64,000 nt of DNA from assembly GCA_902762795.1 (NCBI GenBank), contig CACWPM010000018.1, positions 1 through 64,000 on the forward strand. Reading direction: 5' to 3'. The notes beneath the pieces were generated by a model that worked only from the letters and a program-made list of their open reading frames with translations, had not been told where the DNA came from and ran no database searches. The position numbers and the translations under genes were made by a program. Shown one piece after another: positions 26,757-38,800 of the stretch (within the stretch, counting starts at the first letter, position 1; each line of letters opens with the position of its first letter). The stretch is from Fibrobacter succinogenes (GTDB taxonomy: Bacteria > Fibrobacterota > Fibrobacteria > Fibrobacterales > Fibrobacteraceae).

Positions 26757-29700
26757 TTATTTTTTCTTCTTGGAGTCTTCGTTCTTGGAACCGCTCTTCG
26801 AAGATTTTCTTTGAATCGGCTTTTCATTTCCACGCAACACCGGACGTCTATAACCGAAGCGTTTAAGCATTTCATCGCTGGACTTCAGCACGTCGCCAAT
26901 CTTGGAACCTTCTGCCACCGGCGGAACCACGCAACGCTGCTTGGAACGAACATCCACCTTGGTCCTTACGATATACGGTCCAGTACCATAGAGACGTCCG
27001 TTTTCATCTCTCAATTCACCGTTCAGATCCAGTTTCTTTTCGAAGAAGAGTTTGACAAGACCGGCCTTATCCACATTTTCCGGATCATCGATTTCATAAT
27101 CGAACTGGTACTTGTCAACGAACTGACCAACAGTCGTATAGAACCAGAGCGTCACATGAGCCTTTGTGGTGTAAAGCGTGGCCTTGCTGTTGTCCTTGCT
27201 CTTTTCAAGATCTCTCTGGAATTCTTCAGAGCAGTATTCCTTGACATATTCCTTAACCGTGACCTTTTTACTATTTGCAGCATCCAGACCTTCCAGCGGG
27301 ATCATGTCACCATTGATGATGATATCATCCAAGGTAGAAAGACCGCCCACAGGGCTTACAATCGGCAATCTCAAGTCAATCGTAATCGTCGGACCCAAGT
27401 GAGTTCCCAATCCCGGATACGGTTCTTCTCCAGATCCCGGCTTGCTTTCATCACCATTGCCTCTGACCACTTCTTTTTCCGTTTGAGACTTCTGGTTCAA
27501 GACGCTTACAGAATAGGTCTGTTCTTCTTCAGGCGGATTATTTTCATAGTACTTGATAACCGAGTCTCTCGAAACGATAATCATCGGCTGTTCAAGGTTG
27601 ACATCAATATCCTTAGCCTTCTTGAGCATCACTTCAATCTGCGCGATAGTTTCATTCCCAGCCTTATCACGGTAAATACGCTTAATGGTATTCACGCCCT
27701 GATGGAGACTCTGGAAATTCAAGGTATCCTGCGTGACGCAGTTATTTGCATCACCATCGACAGAAATGCACCAATCGACATCGACAAAGTTCGCATAGAC
27801 AACATCTCCATCGCTCGGGGACTTAATCTTCACAAACGGAGCCTTCTTGTCAAGCACCATGAACACCGACTTTTCGGCAGTGTTGTTGTACCTATTGGTG
27901 TAGGTGTAGGTCACGAGATAGCCTCTATCGCCTTCCTCATTGGCAACAATCTTACCCTTTTCGTCAATAACGTAGGTAACGGTTGCACCATTCTTTTCGT
28001 CACCGCTGGCAGTGTAAGTCACCGTAAATGCGCCTACGCCAGTCTTCAAATCAACATCGTCCTTATCTTTGGACTCACTCTTGCTAGAAGAACCCTTAGG
28101 AATGCTGTACATCAAGTTACCTTCGGAGTCGCCATAAAGGATTTCACCCGTTTCTGCATCAGCCTTGTAGGAAACAATCACATCTTTACCCTTCACGACA
28201 ACAACCGTCGAAACTTCAATCACAGCGACATTCTTCTTCTTACCATCATCGCCAATCACAGGGACTTTAATCTGTTCACCCTTATCATCGACATAGTAAG
28301 AAACAGTCACAGAATCCCCCTTCACGAACTTCTTATAAGAAACCTTTGTCTTGTCGCCAACGGACTTGCTCTTGACTTCAGACTTCGGATTCTTTTCAAG
28401 CGTAATCTCGGACTTGGAAATATCCACCATATTCTTCACAGATCGATCCGATATGGCAATCGTATCCAAGACCACATCAACCTTGAACGACTTGTTGTAA
28501 TTCGAAACGGTATCCTTCACAGAGACATTGACGTCCTTGGTACTCTTGTTCACATAGATGGAAGAATCCTTCTTGTCGACTTCTTCAACAATGGTATAGA
28601 TGTTATCGGCTTCGACCTTCGTCTTCTTCGCATCGACATCTACAATCGGGGCTGCGGTGCTATAACAGACTACGACAGTATCAGAACCGGCAAGATCCTT
28701 GCTCGGATCCTTATACGTCTTGATAATATCGTGGCAACCTTCGCTCTTCAAGGTATCAAGACTGGTCTTGATCTTGTCGTCCTGCTTCCATTCCACCGAG
28801 ACGACATCCTTATTCGTAAAGATTGTATCCTTAGGAGTCGGCTTGATATAAACGGAATCCGTTTCAACACGAGTAATCTCGACTTCGGACTTTTCAACAA
28901 CGTTACCAACTTTGACCTTGATTTCCGTGGTATCGGAGAATTCGCCATCCGTCACACGAACCTTGATCACATAGAGAGAATCTCTTTCGTAATCGAGTTC
29001 GCTCTTCAAGACAATGTCGCCATTCGGCTTGATTTCAAACTTTTCGTTTTCATCAACAGGATAGAACTTCAAGTCATTGAAATCAGGATTCTTCGTGTCC
29101 GGATCCGTAGCCTTGACAGGACCCTTCTTATCGCCCGGCTTGGAATCTTCAGGGAATGTGAATTCCTGAGGTTCAATCTTCGGAGCTTCGTTCACATCAA
29201 TAACCTTAATGACGATATTACCTTCAGATTCAAGACCATCGGAATCCTTGACTTTCACCTTGATGGTGAATTGCTGCATCTTCTCATAATCAATCTTGGC
29301 ATCTTTACGGACTCTGATTTCGCCATTCTGCTTGACTATCACATATGGGCTTTCTTCAGTAAGTGCAAAAAGGAGATCTCCTGCGCCATCCGGGTCAGTC
29401 GCTTCAATGATTCCAATCAGGAGATCTTCCGGAGAATTTTCCTTGACACTAAATTCAGTGCTGGTAATTTCAGGAACTTCCGGCATATCCTTAAGCGTAA
29501 TCGCAACAGTCTTCTTTGTCGTTAACGTCGGATATTTTGTGGTATTTCTATCAGACAACGAAACGACAATTTCAAATCTGTGGTTCTGTTCCAATTCATA
29601 GTCGAACTTTTTCTTCGTCTTGATCTTACCATCTTCGGTAATCGAGAAGTACGCAGTATCACCGCTCACGGCATTAAAAACGTTATCGGTAAACACCTTG

Positions 29701-32700
29701 GAAGTATCGATATCGTTGGAATAAAGTTTACCGATAACCGTACCGGCAGCCTTGCCTTCGTAGAAAGAAATTTCAAGGCCACCCGAAATAATCGGCATTT
29801 CGTTCACGTCAACAATGTTGATGGTCTTTGTAACCTGAGCCGTCAACTGATCATCGTCCATCACAGAGACATTGACTTTATGCGTGTGAGCAACGGCTTC
29901 GTAATTCAATCTATCACCATTTTTGACAATAAGGCAAAGCTTATAACCTGAGCCTTCCTTTTTGATCTTGGCATCAAACAAGCGGTCAGCATCCGTATTG
30001 CCGGCATCCGTCACATAAGGAACAAGAGTTGCTACCTGGGCATGATCACTATTCGTATCTTCATCATGGACATCGTAGCAAGCAATTTCAAATCCGGTAG
30101 GCGTATTTTGATCAACGGTATTTTCGTTAACATCATAGTTCTTACCATCATCGATAATCTCCGGCTTATCAGGATCATCAATCAAGTTAATAGTCACAAG
30201 CGTTGTTGCGCTGTAATTCTTGAAGCCCTTGGAATCGCCGTTATCCGTAGCCTTGGCCCAGACTTGATACGTACGCTTCTTTTCATAGTTCAAGGTATCC
30301 GCAACGAGATAGATCTTACCAGCATCTATCTTGAATGCAGCGGCATCCTTAGAACCCGATTCATAATCCGAAAGCACATACGTGAGCTTGCTCCATGTAT
30401 CTTCATCATCGGCAACAACCGTACCAATGAATTCGCCCACCGGAGCGTTTTCATGAATTTCAAACACATATTCTTTCTTCTTATAAGTCGGAGCATCATT
30501 GACATCATTAACAGCAATCTTCACTTCGACACTCGAAGATAGCGTCGGGTCATCGCCATCGGTAGCCACGACACGAACGAAATATTCATTCTGGACTTCA
30601 TAGTTCAGGATGCTGTCTTTAATCACCCTAATCGTTCCATCCGAATCTATTTTGAAAGCCTTGTAGTCATCGGCATCAAGAGTAGAAGCGGTAAGCGTAT
30701 AAACCGGAGGTTTGCATTGATTATTGTTGCTGCAATCATCATCTGTAGCGGCAACGACACCGACCTTTTCACCTTCCAAAGTATTTTCATTGACCGTCAA
30801 AGTAGGAATATCATCCGGGAACTTCGGAACTTCCTTTTCATCCTTGACAGAAACCGTTACGTTAGCTTCCTTCGTGAATTCCTTATCCGTAACGATAACT
30901 TTGAACGTGTATGATTTCTTGGTTTCATAATCGAACTTTGCATTATCTCTCGTAAAGAGTTCACCAGTACTCTTGTCAATATCGAACTGAGCGGCCTCAC
31001 TACCACTAAGCGAGAAATACAAGGTGTGGAAATTAGGAGTCCACTTATCCGGGTCTGTCGCAGAAGCAACACCCAGCAAAGTAGCCTTGGTCGTATTTTC
31101 GCTAACAGTGAATGAATACGGAGGATTCGTAAATGAAGGTTCTTCGTTCACGTCAATCACACGAATTCTAGTATCCTGCGAGGTCTTATTGCCTTTAGTA
31201 TCTGTTACCGTCAAAGTTATATTGAATACGGCATCCTTTTCCACAGCCTTATAAAGGGTTTCATAATCCAAATCAGCCTTAGTCTTGATAACAAACGTGG
31301 ACATAAGACTTGCATTCGTTTTACCAACCTGGACAACTTCGAACAGCTTGGCCGCGTCAATAGCTGCGGTCGCATCATTATCCGTTATGGAAACCTTCAG
31401 CATATCGCGATCGTCAATGTCTTCATCATAGACAACAATCTGCTTTCCATCCAATTCAGTACCGACAGTCACATTCTCTTCAACTTCATATGGATTTGTC
31501 AGCACCTTGAACTCGGAAGGTCTATTGACATCCGTAACATTGATCGTAATTTCTTTCAAGTCAAACTGCGACGGATTTTCAGAATCCGTAGAACGGTCCA
31601 TCACCTTGGCAATAAACTTGTATTGTTTCTGCTTTGTATAATTCAGTTCTTTACCGACACTAATGCTAATCTCACCCGTATTAGGATCGACTTCGAACGG
31701 GAAATCCTTACTGCCATCAACTTCAATAACTTCATCAACCTTATAAGTCAACTTATTGAAGCCCAAAGGATGGACTTTGCCATAAGCATTATCCGGATCT
31801 GTTGCTTCGATCCTACTAATAGCGCCATCCTTGCTGGTCGCTGTTTCGGGAACAGAAATCGGAGCCTTACTTTTAATTTCGGGTTTTTCATTGACATCAA
31901 CAACGACAATTTTTCTATTCATGTTGATTACAACTTTATTCCCTGCTGAATTTTCCCCAGAAGCAACGATAGCTACCGTATAGGTATTTTTCGGATAAAG
32001 CGATTCGAAATCAATGTTTACATTACTCTTAACCGTTATACTACCCAGCTGATCATCGATATCGAATAGAGCTCCAGCCTCAGCACTTGCAACCCTATCG
32101 ATATCATAAGAAATCGGCGTCGTGATTTCATCCAACTGTTTCCGGATATCCGGATCCGAGATTGTATCGAGAACATCAGCGAAACTTTCTACTTCACCCG
32201 TTGCATTTTCTTTAACAATAGCGGAGCCTTCCGTATCATATTCAATCTTGGGTTCAGTAATGTTGTCCATCTTCACAGTCACTTCGACATCCTGAGAGAA
32301 ACCGATATCGGAAACAGTCACCAAGAAGACATACGTATGCTTCTGCGTTTCGTAATCGAAATCATCGTTAGAGGACAAGGCCCCATCATACGTGCCAACA
32401 GCAAAGCGCTTGGCATCCTTGGCCATATCTCCAGTATTGTTACTAGAGATCTTAAAAGTCAATGTGCTAAATGTAGGATTATAGATGTCAAGATCAATAC
32501 CTTCTACATGAGCCTGTTTTTTACAATCACCCGGAATATCACCTACCGCAGGTTCATACTCGACACAAACCGGGCTTCCAATCGGCAACTGTTCCTGCAA
32601 GTAGAAAGTTCCACCAGTCGCCGTAAATGTTTCATTGACATCTACAACAACAATGTTCGTCGTTTTCGAAACCGTATGGTTAGCTTGGTCCGTGATAGTG

Positions 32701-35471
32701 AATGTCACAGGATATGTAGCATTCTTGGTGCTGGGATTGTAAAGTTCCTCGTAATTCAGCAAGGACTGGTCCTTTACACGAATTTCGACCTTTCGTTCAC
32801 CACCGTTAGGATCAACTTCAACAAGTTCAAAAATATCCGCCAAAGACTTACCCGTCAACGAGCCTTCCGTATTAACGGCACTAGCCAAAGAACCCGTCAA
32901 AGTATAAGTCAACTTTTCAAAGTTGTTCCCCACCTTGTCGTAATCCTTAACGATAAACGTACCCAAGACAGTCCCCTTGGCAGAATTTTCGTTAACAGAA
33001 TATTCCTTTTTCACATCAGGAGGAGGAGGAGGTTCATTGACATTCGTGAGATTAACCGTAATCGTAGCCGTAGCAGTAGCCTGACCATCAGACACAGAAA
33101 CCTTGAACGTCCAAGTCGGCTTGGTTTCATAATCCAGCTTGCTTCCATCAGCAACATGAAGTTCGCTGCCCGAATTTCTGAAATTAAACGGTATACCGGC
33201 ATCAACAACGCTAAAGGTCAATCCGTCGCCATCCGGGTCCGAGGCAACAACATCGCCCACAATCTTCGCACTCGTCCAATCGCTACCGTCCGTATTCTTT
33301 TCAGGGATTGTAAACGACTGGTTGGCAATAACCGGAGCATCGTTTTCGTTCTTAATTTTGACCGTTATCTTGAACTGGTCAGAAGTCAACGGACCGTTAA
33401 CAACCGACGTTTCTGTTTTAGCATTATCCTTGACCGTAGCATAGACAACATATTCACTCTTCACACTGTAATTAAATACAGCACCGGACTTTACAGTAAG
33501 AGTCGCATTCTGGTTATTCAACTTGGTAATAGTAAACAAGTTGTTGAATGCAGCATAATCGGAACCAGCAACATTCACCAACGTATATGTGTAAGTATCC
33601 ACGTTTCTTTCATTGGAAACATCCGTAACAACAATCGGTCCACCAGATACGGCATGATCCAATTCATTCACTTGGAAAATCACATCGGCAGCTTTGGGTT
33701 TGTCATTGACAGGAACAACATTTACAGTAGCAACGTACTCCTTAGACGTATTATCGCCAGTCCCATCGCCAACAACCTTGTACCTGAACTTCGTATAGGA
33801 ATTGCCGAATTCATTTGCTTCAGCCTGATATGTGAGCTTACCAAGATCAGCGACAGCAACTGTTTTACCCGAAGATATAAGAGCAGTCCCATCGTAAGCT
33901 AAAGTTCCCTTGTCCGGAAGACCCGTTATGATAACAGATGCAAATTTTTGTTTTGCATGTTGGAAATTAAATTCTGCAGCAGTAAACGCATACTTCGTAT
34001 CTTCTTTGACATTAACAACAAGTTCACTAGAAACCGTAGGCAATTTATCGTTACTAGCTATGAAAATTTTATAACCATGACCTTTTTCATAATCAGGAGC
34101 AAGATTAGCTCCTACTAGATTATTCACCTGGAAATAAAGCTGTTCATCATTTTCAACAAGACCGTCTATGAGTGGTTTAATATAAATTCCCGCAGCTTTC
34201 TTTTCACCAACAGGAATAGTCACTTTGACAAACTGATTTTCATTGCATATCGGGAATTTATGTGATGCATCAGCAGCACCAACATCATCATACCCAGCAT
34301 AAACACCATGAGTTCCATTTTTAGAATTGAATTCAAAGCAATACTCAAAGGAAACCGGTTCAGTAGATTCTTCACTCAAAGCGACATTAATAGCCGTCCA
34401 AGAATCATTTTCTTCAAACTTGATGACTCCATTATTTAAAATAGAAAGCGTTGGCCAAACAACAAACGGTTTAAAGACAAAGTTTTGGGCTTTAAAGTCA
34501 TCACCGATTACAATCTTATTTGCAATAAATTGACCAACAACGGTCATATTGCTTTTTCCAGTCAGGGTTCCGTTAATAACATAAGTTCCCATAAAATCGG
34601 CATAGTCCGTATTTTCAAAAGAAACATTGCTATTTACATAAATCAGCAAATTTCCTTCATAACTCGAAGCATCCAAATCACCATTACCATAATTGACCAC
34701 GATCTGCGGATGAGTCTTTGTTGACAATGAATTTGTAAAAATTCGAGTAATACGCCCGCCTTCAGGCATTTGAATCACAAGACGATTATCTTGGTCAAAA
34801 TTTATACTGCTAAAGAATAAATCACATATACCTTCTTTAGGACACGTGGATTGACCAGAGCTAGAAATATTTAAAACGGTTCTGCGTTGACTATCTGTTT
34901 TATTGAGATTTAATGCAGAATAATTGCTCCAATTAACACCTTCCAGAGTCGGTACTTTCAGGTCCGATCGAATTTCAGGAACCTTGTCATAAGCACAATT
35001 CCCGGAACTATTTGTTCCCACACAAGTTGTTCCATTATGGCTACAAGATATATTTCCCGTACCCGTACGAACAGGTCCAGTCACAAGCGTCATCTGTTGG
35101 GTAGTGATAGACCCACCCACAATAATCGGGCCATCAAGCCAACCACCATTTTTTCCGCCTTCACTAGACAAATTACCAGAGGCCGTACCCACCCAACCAA
35201 GGGAGTCCAAAATATTTACACCATTATAATTTCCGCTACCGGATTTATTATAATACCTCGTATCATAAAATTCAGGTCTCCAACCGAACTGAATACCCGT
35301 GGTTCCCCAAAGTTTAAACCGAGTCAAGTAGTTCCAATTGTTTACTTCCTGCTGTGAAGAAACGCTACTCCCGAATGTCAACGGAGAAATACTACTTTTA
35401 GCAGCCATCGACGAAACTGCGCCCACCAAAATCAGGGCCGCCGCTTTAAGACTTAACTTGTCTAACCACAT
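26757..35471 (-). CDS. Giant cadherin-repeat surface protein (2904 residues)
   Basis: Secreted protein with signal peptide MWLDKLSLKAAALILVGAVSSMAA. Residues about 25-345 are a unique N-terminal region with beta-helix-like patterns (NGTLTGKSNMTVVGQFIANKIVIGD). A Calx-beta domain follows (about 345-473, with FEENDSW and DGLVENDEQLYFQV), then about 14 cadherin-type repeats (about 590-2187) that end in motifs such as VVDVNEKPEI, VTDVNRPS and VIDVNEAPKI and carry DxDxD-type calcium ligands. A region of Ig-like and unusual YTYTNRYNN repeats runs to about 2620. The last 280 residues match the end of the 1909-residue paralogue. The last residues are lysine-rich. Cadherin repeats mediate calcium-dependent surface adhesion, so attachment to fibre or cells is the best guess. 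The Asn-rich, strand-rich make-up fits an extracellular location. Confidence 0.85.
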   Translation of the reverse strand: MWLDKLSLKAAALILVGAVSSMAAKSSISPLTFGSSVSSQQEVNNWNYLTRFKLWGTTGIQFGWRPEFYDTRYYNKSGSGNYNGVNILDSLGWVGTASGNLSSEGGKNGGWLDGPIIVGGSITTQQMTLVTGPVRTGTGNISCSHNGTTCVGTNSSGNCAYDKVPEIRSDLKVPTLEGVNWSNYSALNLNKTDSQRRTVLNISSSGQSTCPKEGICDLFFSSINFDQDNRLVIQMPEGGRITRIFTNSLSTKTHPQIVVNYGNGDLDASSYEGNLLIYVNSNVSFENTDYADFMGTYVINGTLTGKSNMTVVGQFIANKIVIGDDFKAQNFVFKPFVVWPTLSILNNGVIKFEENDSWTAINVALSEESTEPVSFEYCFEFNSKNGTHGVYAGYDDVGAADASHKFPICNENQFVKVTIPVGEKKAAGIYIKPLIDGLVENDEQLYFQVNNLVGANLAPDYEKGHGYKIFIASNDKLPTVSSELVVNVKEDTKYAFTAAEFNFQHAKQKFASVIITGLPDKGTLAYDGTALISSGKTVAVADLGKLTYQAEANEFGNSYTKFRYKVVGDGTGDNTSKEYVATVNVVPVNDKPKAADVIFQVNELDHAVSGGPIVVTDVSNERNVDTYTYTLVNVAGSDYAAFNNLFTITKLNNQNATLTVKSGAVFNYSVKSEYVVYATVKDNAKTETSVVNGPLTSDQFKITVKIKNENDAPVIANQSFTIPEKNTDGSDWTSAKIVGDVVASDPDGDGLTFSVVDAGIPFNFRNSGSELHVADGSKLDYETKPTWTFKVSVSDGQATATATITVNLTNVNEPPPPPDVKKEYSVNENSAKGTVLGTFIVKDYDKVGNNFEKLTYTLTGSLASAVNTEGSLTGKSLADIFELVEVDPNGGERKVEIRVKDQSLLNYEELYNPSTKNATYPVTFTITDQANHTVSKTTNIVVVDVNETFTATGGTFYLQEQLPIGSPVCVEYEPAVGDIPGDCKKQAHVEGIDLDIYNPTFSTLTFKISSNNTGDMAKDAKRFAVGTYDGALSSNDDFDYETQKHTYVFLVTVSDIGFSQDVEVTVKMDNITEPKIEYDTEGSAIVKENATGEVESFADVLDTISDPDIRKQLDEITTPISYDIDRVASAEAGALFDIDDQLGSITVKSNVNIDFESLYPKNTYTVAIVASGENSAGNKVVINMNRKIVVVDVNEKPEIKSKAPISVPETATSKDGAISRIEATDPDNAYGKVHPLGFNKLTYKVDEVIEVDGSKDFPFEVDPNTGEISISVGKELNYTKQKQYKFIAKVMDRSTDSENPSQFDLKEITINVTDVNRPSEFKVLTNPYEVEENVTVGTELDGKQIVVYDEDIDDRDMLKVSITDNDATAAIDAAKLFEVVQVGKTNASLMSTFVIKTKADLDYETLYKAVEKDAVFNITLTVTDTKGNKTSQDTRIRVIDVNEEPSFTNPPYSFTVSENTTKATLLGVASATDPDKWTPNFHTLYFSLSGSEAAQFDIDKSTGELFTRDNAKFDYETKKSYTFKVIVTDKEFTKEANVTVSVKDEKEVPKFPDDIPTLTVNENTLEGEKVGVVAATDDDCSNNNQCKPPVYTLTASTLDADDYKAFKIDSDGTIRVIKDSILNYEVQNEYFVRVVATDGDDPTLSSSVEVKIAVNDVNDAPTYKKKEYVFEIHENAPVGEFIGTVVADDEDTWSKLTYVLSDYESGSKDAAAFKIDAGKIYLVADTLNYEKKRTYQVWAKATDNGDSKGFKNYSATTLVTINLIDDPDKPEIIDDGKNYDVNENTVDQNTPTGFEIACYDVHDEDTNSDHAQVATLVPYVTDAGNTDADRLFDAKIKKEGSGYKLCLIVKNGDRLNYEAVAHTHKVNVSVMDDDQLTAQVTKTINIVDVNEMPIISGGLEISFYEGKAAGTVIGKLYSNDIDTSKVFTDNVFNAVSGDTAYFSITEDGKIKTKKKFDYELEQNHRFEIVVSLSDRNTTKYPTLTTKKTVAITLKDMPEVPEITSTEFSVKENSPEDLLIGIIEATDPDGAGDLLFALTEESPYVIVKQNGEIRVRKDAKIDYEKMQQFTIKVKVKDSDGLESEGNIVIKVIDVNEAPKIEPQEFTFPEDSKPGDKKGPVKATDPDTKNPDFNDLKFYPVDENEKFEIKPNGDIVLKSELDYERDSLYVIKVRVTDGEFSDTTEIKVKVGNVVEKSEVEITRVETDSVYIKPTPKDTIFTNKDVVSVEWKQDDKIKTSLDTLKSEGCHDIIKTYKDPSKDLAGSDTVVVCYSTAAPIVDVDAKKTKVEADNIYTIVEEVDKKDSSIYVNKSTKDVNVSVKDTVSNYNKSFKVDVVLDTIAISDRSVKNMVDISKSEITLEKNPKSEVKSKSVGDKTKVSYKKFVKGDSVTVSYYVDDKGEQIKVPVIGDDGKKKNVAVIEVSTVVVVKGKDVIVSYKADAETGEILYGDSEGNLMYSIPKGSSSKSESKDKDDVDLKTGVGAFTVTYTASGDEKNGATVTYVIDEKGKIVANEEGDRGYLVTYTYTNRYNNTAEKSVFMVLDKKAPFVKIKSPSDGDVVYANFVDVDWCISVDGDANNCVTQDTLNFQSLHQGVNTIKRIYRDKAGNETIAQIEVMLKKAKDIDVNLEQPMIIVSRDSVIKYYENNPPEEEQTYSVSVLNQKSQTEKEVVRGNGDESKPGSGEEPYPGLGTHLGPTITIDLRLPIVSPVGGLSTLDDIIINGDMIPLEGLDAANSKKVTVKEYVKEYCSEEFQRDLEKSKDNSKATLYTTKAHVTLWFYTTVGQFVDKYQFDYEIDDPENVDKAGLVKLFFEKKLDLNGELRDENGRLYGTGPYIVRTKVDVRSKQRCVVPPVAEGSKIGDVLKSSDEMLKRFGYRRPVLRGNEKPIQRKSSKSGSKNEDSKKKK

Positions 35472-35756
35472 AATATTTTCATGCTCCTTTTGCTACGGCA
35501 AATCGTATGCATCCAACTTGCCACAGGTTTCCCCCAAACATCCATGTATTCCATCTATAAATATAGTAACGAGACCCCAAAAATCAAAACGCTTTTTCCT
35601 TAAAAAAGTAAGAAAAAAGTACCATTTTTGCCGTTTTTTTGCCAAATATTTTTGACGTTTGTATCATACACGCTATATGCGTTTTCGAAGTAAAAAATGT
35701 TCACTGGATTATTCATCCATTGCGTTCAAGAAGGCTCGAAAAAAACAAACTGATTA
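35472..35756. other. Upstream region of the 2904-residue gene
   Basis: AT-rich and without a gene. It holds a candidate minus-strand promoter (35560-35587) and scattered T tracts. No further structure is seen. Confidence 0.45.
35560..35587 (-). promoter_or_regulatory. Candidate promoter of the 2904-residue gene
   Basis: On the minus strand: TTGATT (35587-35582), 16 bp, TATATT (35565-35560). GTTACTATATT also lies upstream of the paralogue at 41600-41610. Confidence 0.5.
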
Positions 35757-35789
35757 CAAAAAAAGGGTGAAACAGAAGTTTCACCCTAC
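35757..35789 (-). terminator. Terminator after the 1909-residue cadherin-type gene
   Basis: A perfect 9-bp stem GGGTGAAAC / GTTTCACCC with a 4-nt loop is followed on the minus strand by a T tract. Confidence 0.9.
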
Positions 35790-35811
35790 AACTTATTAAC
35801 AACTAATACCA

Positions 35812-38800
35812 TTATTTATTAACCGGACGACGGTAACCAAAAACCTTGAGAAGGTCATCGCTTGTCTTGATAACGGCGTTCTTCTTCTTGTTAGCTTCAT
35901 CCTTGCTTAACGGCGGGAGGTCGCAGCGAAGCTTCGAGCTAATCTTGACTTCGGTCTTGAAAAGATAGGCGCCAGTACCCAAGAGACGTCCCTTCTTCGT
36001 CCTGACATCGCCGTTCTCATCCGGTTTCATCTCGAAGAAGGATCTCAAGAGACCCGCCTCATTCACATAAGCCGGATTATCGATGTCATATTCATAACTG
36101 TACTTTTCCACAAATGCACCCGTATTCGTGTACACCCAGATTTTCACCTTGAGCGTTGACCAGTAGAGGTTCATCTTGCTGTAGTCCGAAGTCATGGAAT
36201 TCTTGAATTCGTCCGTGCAGTACTTTTCGACATATTCTTCCACAGGCATCTTTTTACCGTTAGCGGCATCGACGCCTTCTATAGCCACCATGCCTCCAGG
36301 AGTCATGATATCGTCCAGCGTAGCCAGTCCGCCCACGCTACTTGCCACAGGAACACGAGCGTCAACCACGAGTGTCGGTCCGAGGTGACTTCCAAAACCA
36401 GGATATGGTTCCTTGCCCGAGCCATCCTTAGTCTTGCGACCGACTCCAATAATTTCTTCGGTTTCAGCATTCTTCTCGTAATTAAAGAACGTCACGCCAA
36501 AATTCTGGCCCTTCACAGGCGGATTTTCCTTGAAATACCTTTCGACAGAGTCGCGATCAATTTTAGTAACAGGCTTTTCGACTTCGATAGCAATGTCCTT
36601 CGCCTTCTTGACGATGACATGCACGGAGTCTCGGGATTCGTTACCAGCCTTGTCACGGAACACGCGGACAACCGTCTGAACACCGTTATCAAGTCCCTGC
36701 ACGCGAAGCGTATCCTGTTCTACTCCATCTACCGTCCACTTGATTTCGGCATAATTAGACGTAATCACTTCGTCTTCGACCGGAGACACAATCTTCACAA
36801 CCGGTCCCTTCTGATCAAGCACGATGAAGACGGTCTTCTTCGAAGAATTGCCAAACTTGTTCACATAGGTATAGCTGACGTTGTAACCAATATTGCCATC
36901 GTTATTCTTTGCAATCTTGCCCTTTTCATCCAGGTAATACGAAACTTCAACTGTATTGCCGTTCTTGTCGGTATAGTCGTAAGAAACCTTGTACTGGCCC
37001 GACACATTTTCCCCATCGGCAGAAAGCACGGATTCTTTATCAGAAAGCCCTGTATCCAACGATACGCGTTCACCCGTCGATGCATCCGCAAAATACGAGA
37101 TGGTCACAAACTTGTCACCAATCTTTGTTTTGTACGATACTTCGATAACGGCAATTTCCTTGGTCTCGCCAGAAGATGTGACCACAGAGCGCTTGACATC
37201 CTTACCGTTACGGTCGGTATAGTAGGTAACCGTCGTTTCGACACCATTGATTGTTTCGGTATACGTGTTCTTGTAATAAGAGCCATTTTCAGGAACGGTC
37301 GTAATGCCCGACGCCGGATTGTTCTTCCGTGTTACCTTGGTATCGGCCATTTTCTGGATGTTCTTGAATTCCTTGGACGATACAGAAACAGTATCCAGAT
37401 TAAGATTAACCGTAAAGGACTTCGAAACATTAGCTGCGGTATCCTTGACAGTAACCCAGATGTCGTTCGCCTTCTTGTTCACGTAAATAGCCGTATCGTT
37501 TTTCGTAGTCTTTTCAACGACCGTGTAAATGTTTTCCGCAGTCACGTCTTTACCGTTAGCAGATACAGTCACAACCGGAGCCGCATTGCTGTAGCAAACG
37601 ACGACCGATGCAGAACCCGCTTCGTTCTTGGTCGGATCCTTATAAGTCTTCGTAATGACGTTGCAGCCGGGACGCAGCGAATCGGTGCTGGATTTAATTT
37701 TATCGTCAGCCTTCCATTCGATATCGACAACCGGGACATTCACGAAAACGGAATCCGGCTTAAGGTAGATGGAATCCTTCGTTTCTACACGGGTGATTTC
37801 GACAATCGACTTTTCGTAGATATCTTTCACCTTCACGACCACATTCTTGGTCGACGTAAGCGTTTTGTCATCCTTGTCTGTCACGCGGACGGTAATCGTA
37901 TAAAGCGAATCGGATTCGTAATCCACCGGTTTCAAGAGAACTACGTCACCATTCGGCTTCACGGAGAAGATTTCGCTGCCGTCCGTATTTTCGTAAACGT
38001 TGTTACGGAAATCAGCATTCTTGGTATCAGGATCGTCCTGGTCCGTCTTGACCGAGCTAAACGGATTATTCACGGCCTGATTTTCATACACATAAATAGT
38101 ATCCACAATGACAGACGGAGCTTCATTCATGTCGAGCACGTTAATAGTGACGGTCGTGTCAGAATAGGCGCCATTTTCATCCTTGACGCGGACCTTGACA
38201 GAATAGGATTCCGTCTTTTCAAAATCCAGCGGAGAAGCTACAGTAAATACACCCGTAGCCGAATCCAGCTTGAATTCATTAGTCGAGAGAACTTCCTTCG
38301 TTCCATCTAGAATAAAGTATTTGAATTTTCCCGAATCATCCAAAAGATCTGGGTCGAGAGCATCGAGATGTTCCTTGACGGCTGTTCCAATCGGTTCTGT
38401 TTCGGGAACCGTGAACACAATATCCTTCAAGTAAGGAGGTTCATTCACATTGACCAGTTCAATCGTAATCTTTCCTGTCGCCGTAAGATCGGCCCTGCCC
38501 GAAACATCGTAAATGCGAATTGTCAACTCGTACGTTTTCGGATCCGTTTCGTAGTCGAATTTACGCGTCGTGGTAAGCACGCCCGTTTCAGGATCCAGAT
38601 AGAAACCGTCTACAACTCCCACTATTTCAAACCTATCATTTGTAAACTTCTTGGCCGTATCGAGATCAGCCAATGGGATTGTCCCAATTTCGTAGCCCTT
38701 TGCATTTTCAGGGAACGTGAAGGCTGTAGTCGGCTCGACAAAGATCGGTTTTTCATTCAAATCATTGAGCTTGATAATAACCTTGGCGGTATCGGTCTGT

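Noticed and set aside
26757-35471. RTX or type I secretion adhesin
   Set aside because: The protein has a Sec signal peptide and no GGXGXDXUX repeats. No type I transporter genes are adjacent.
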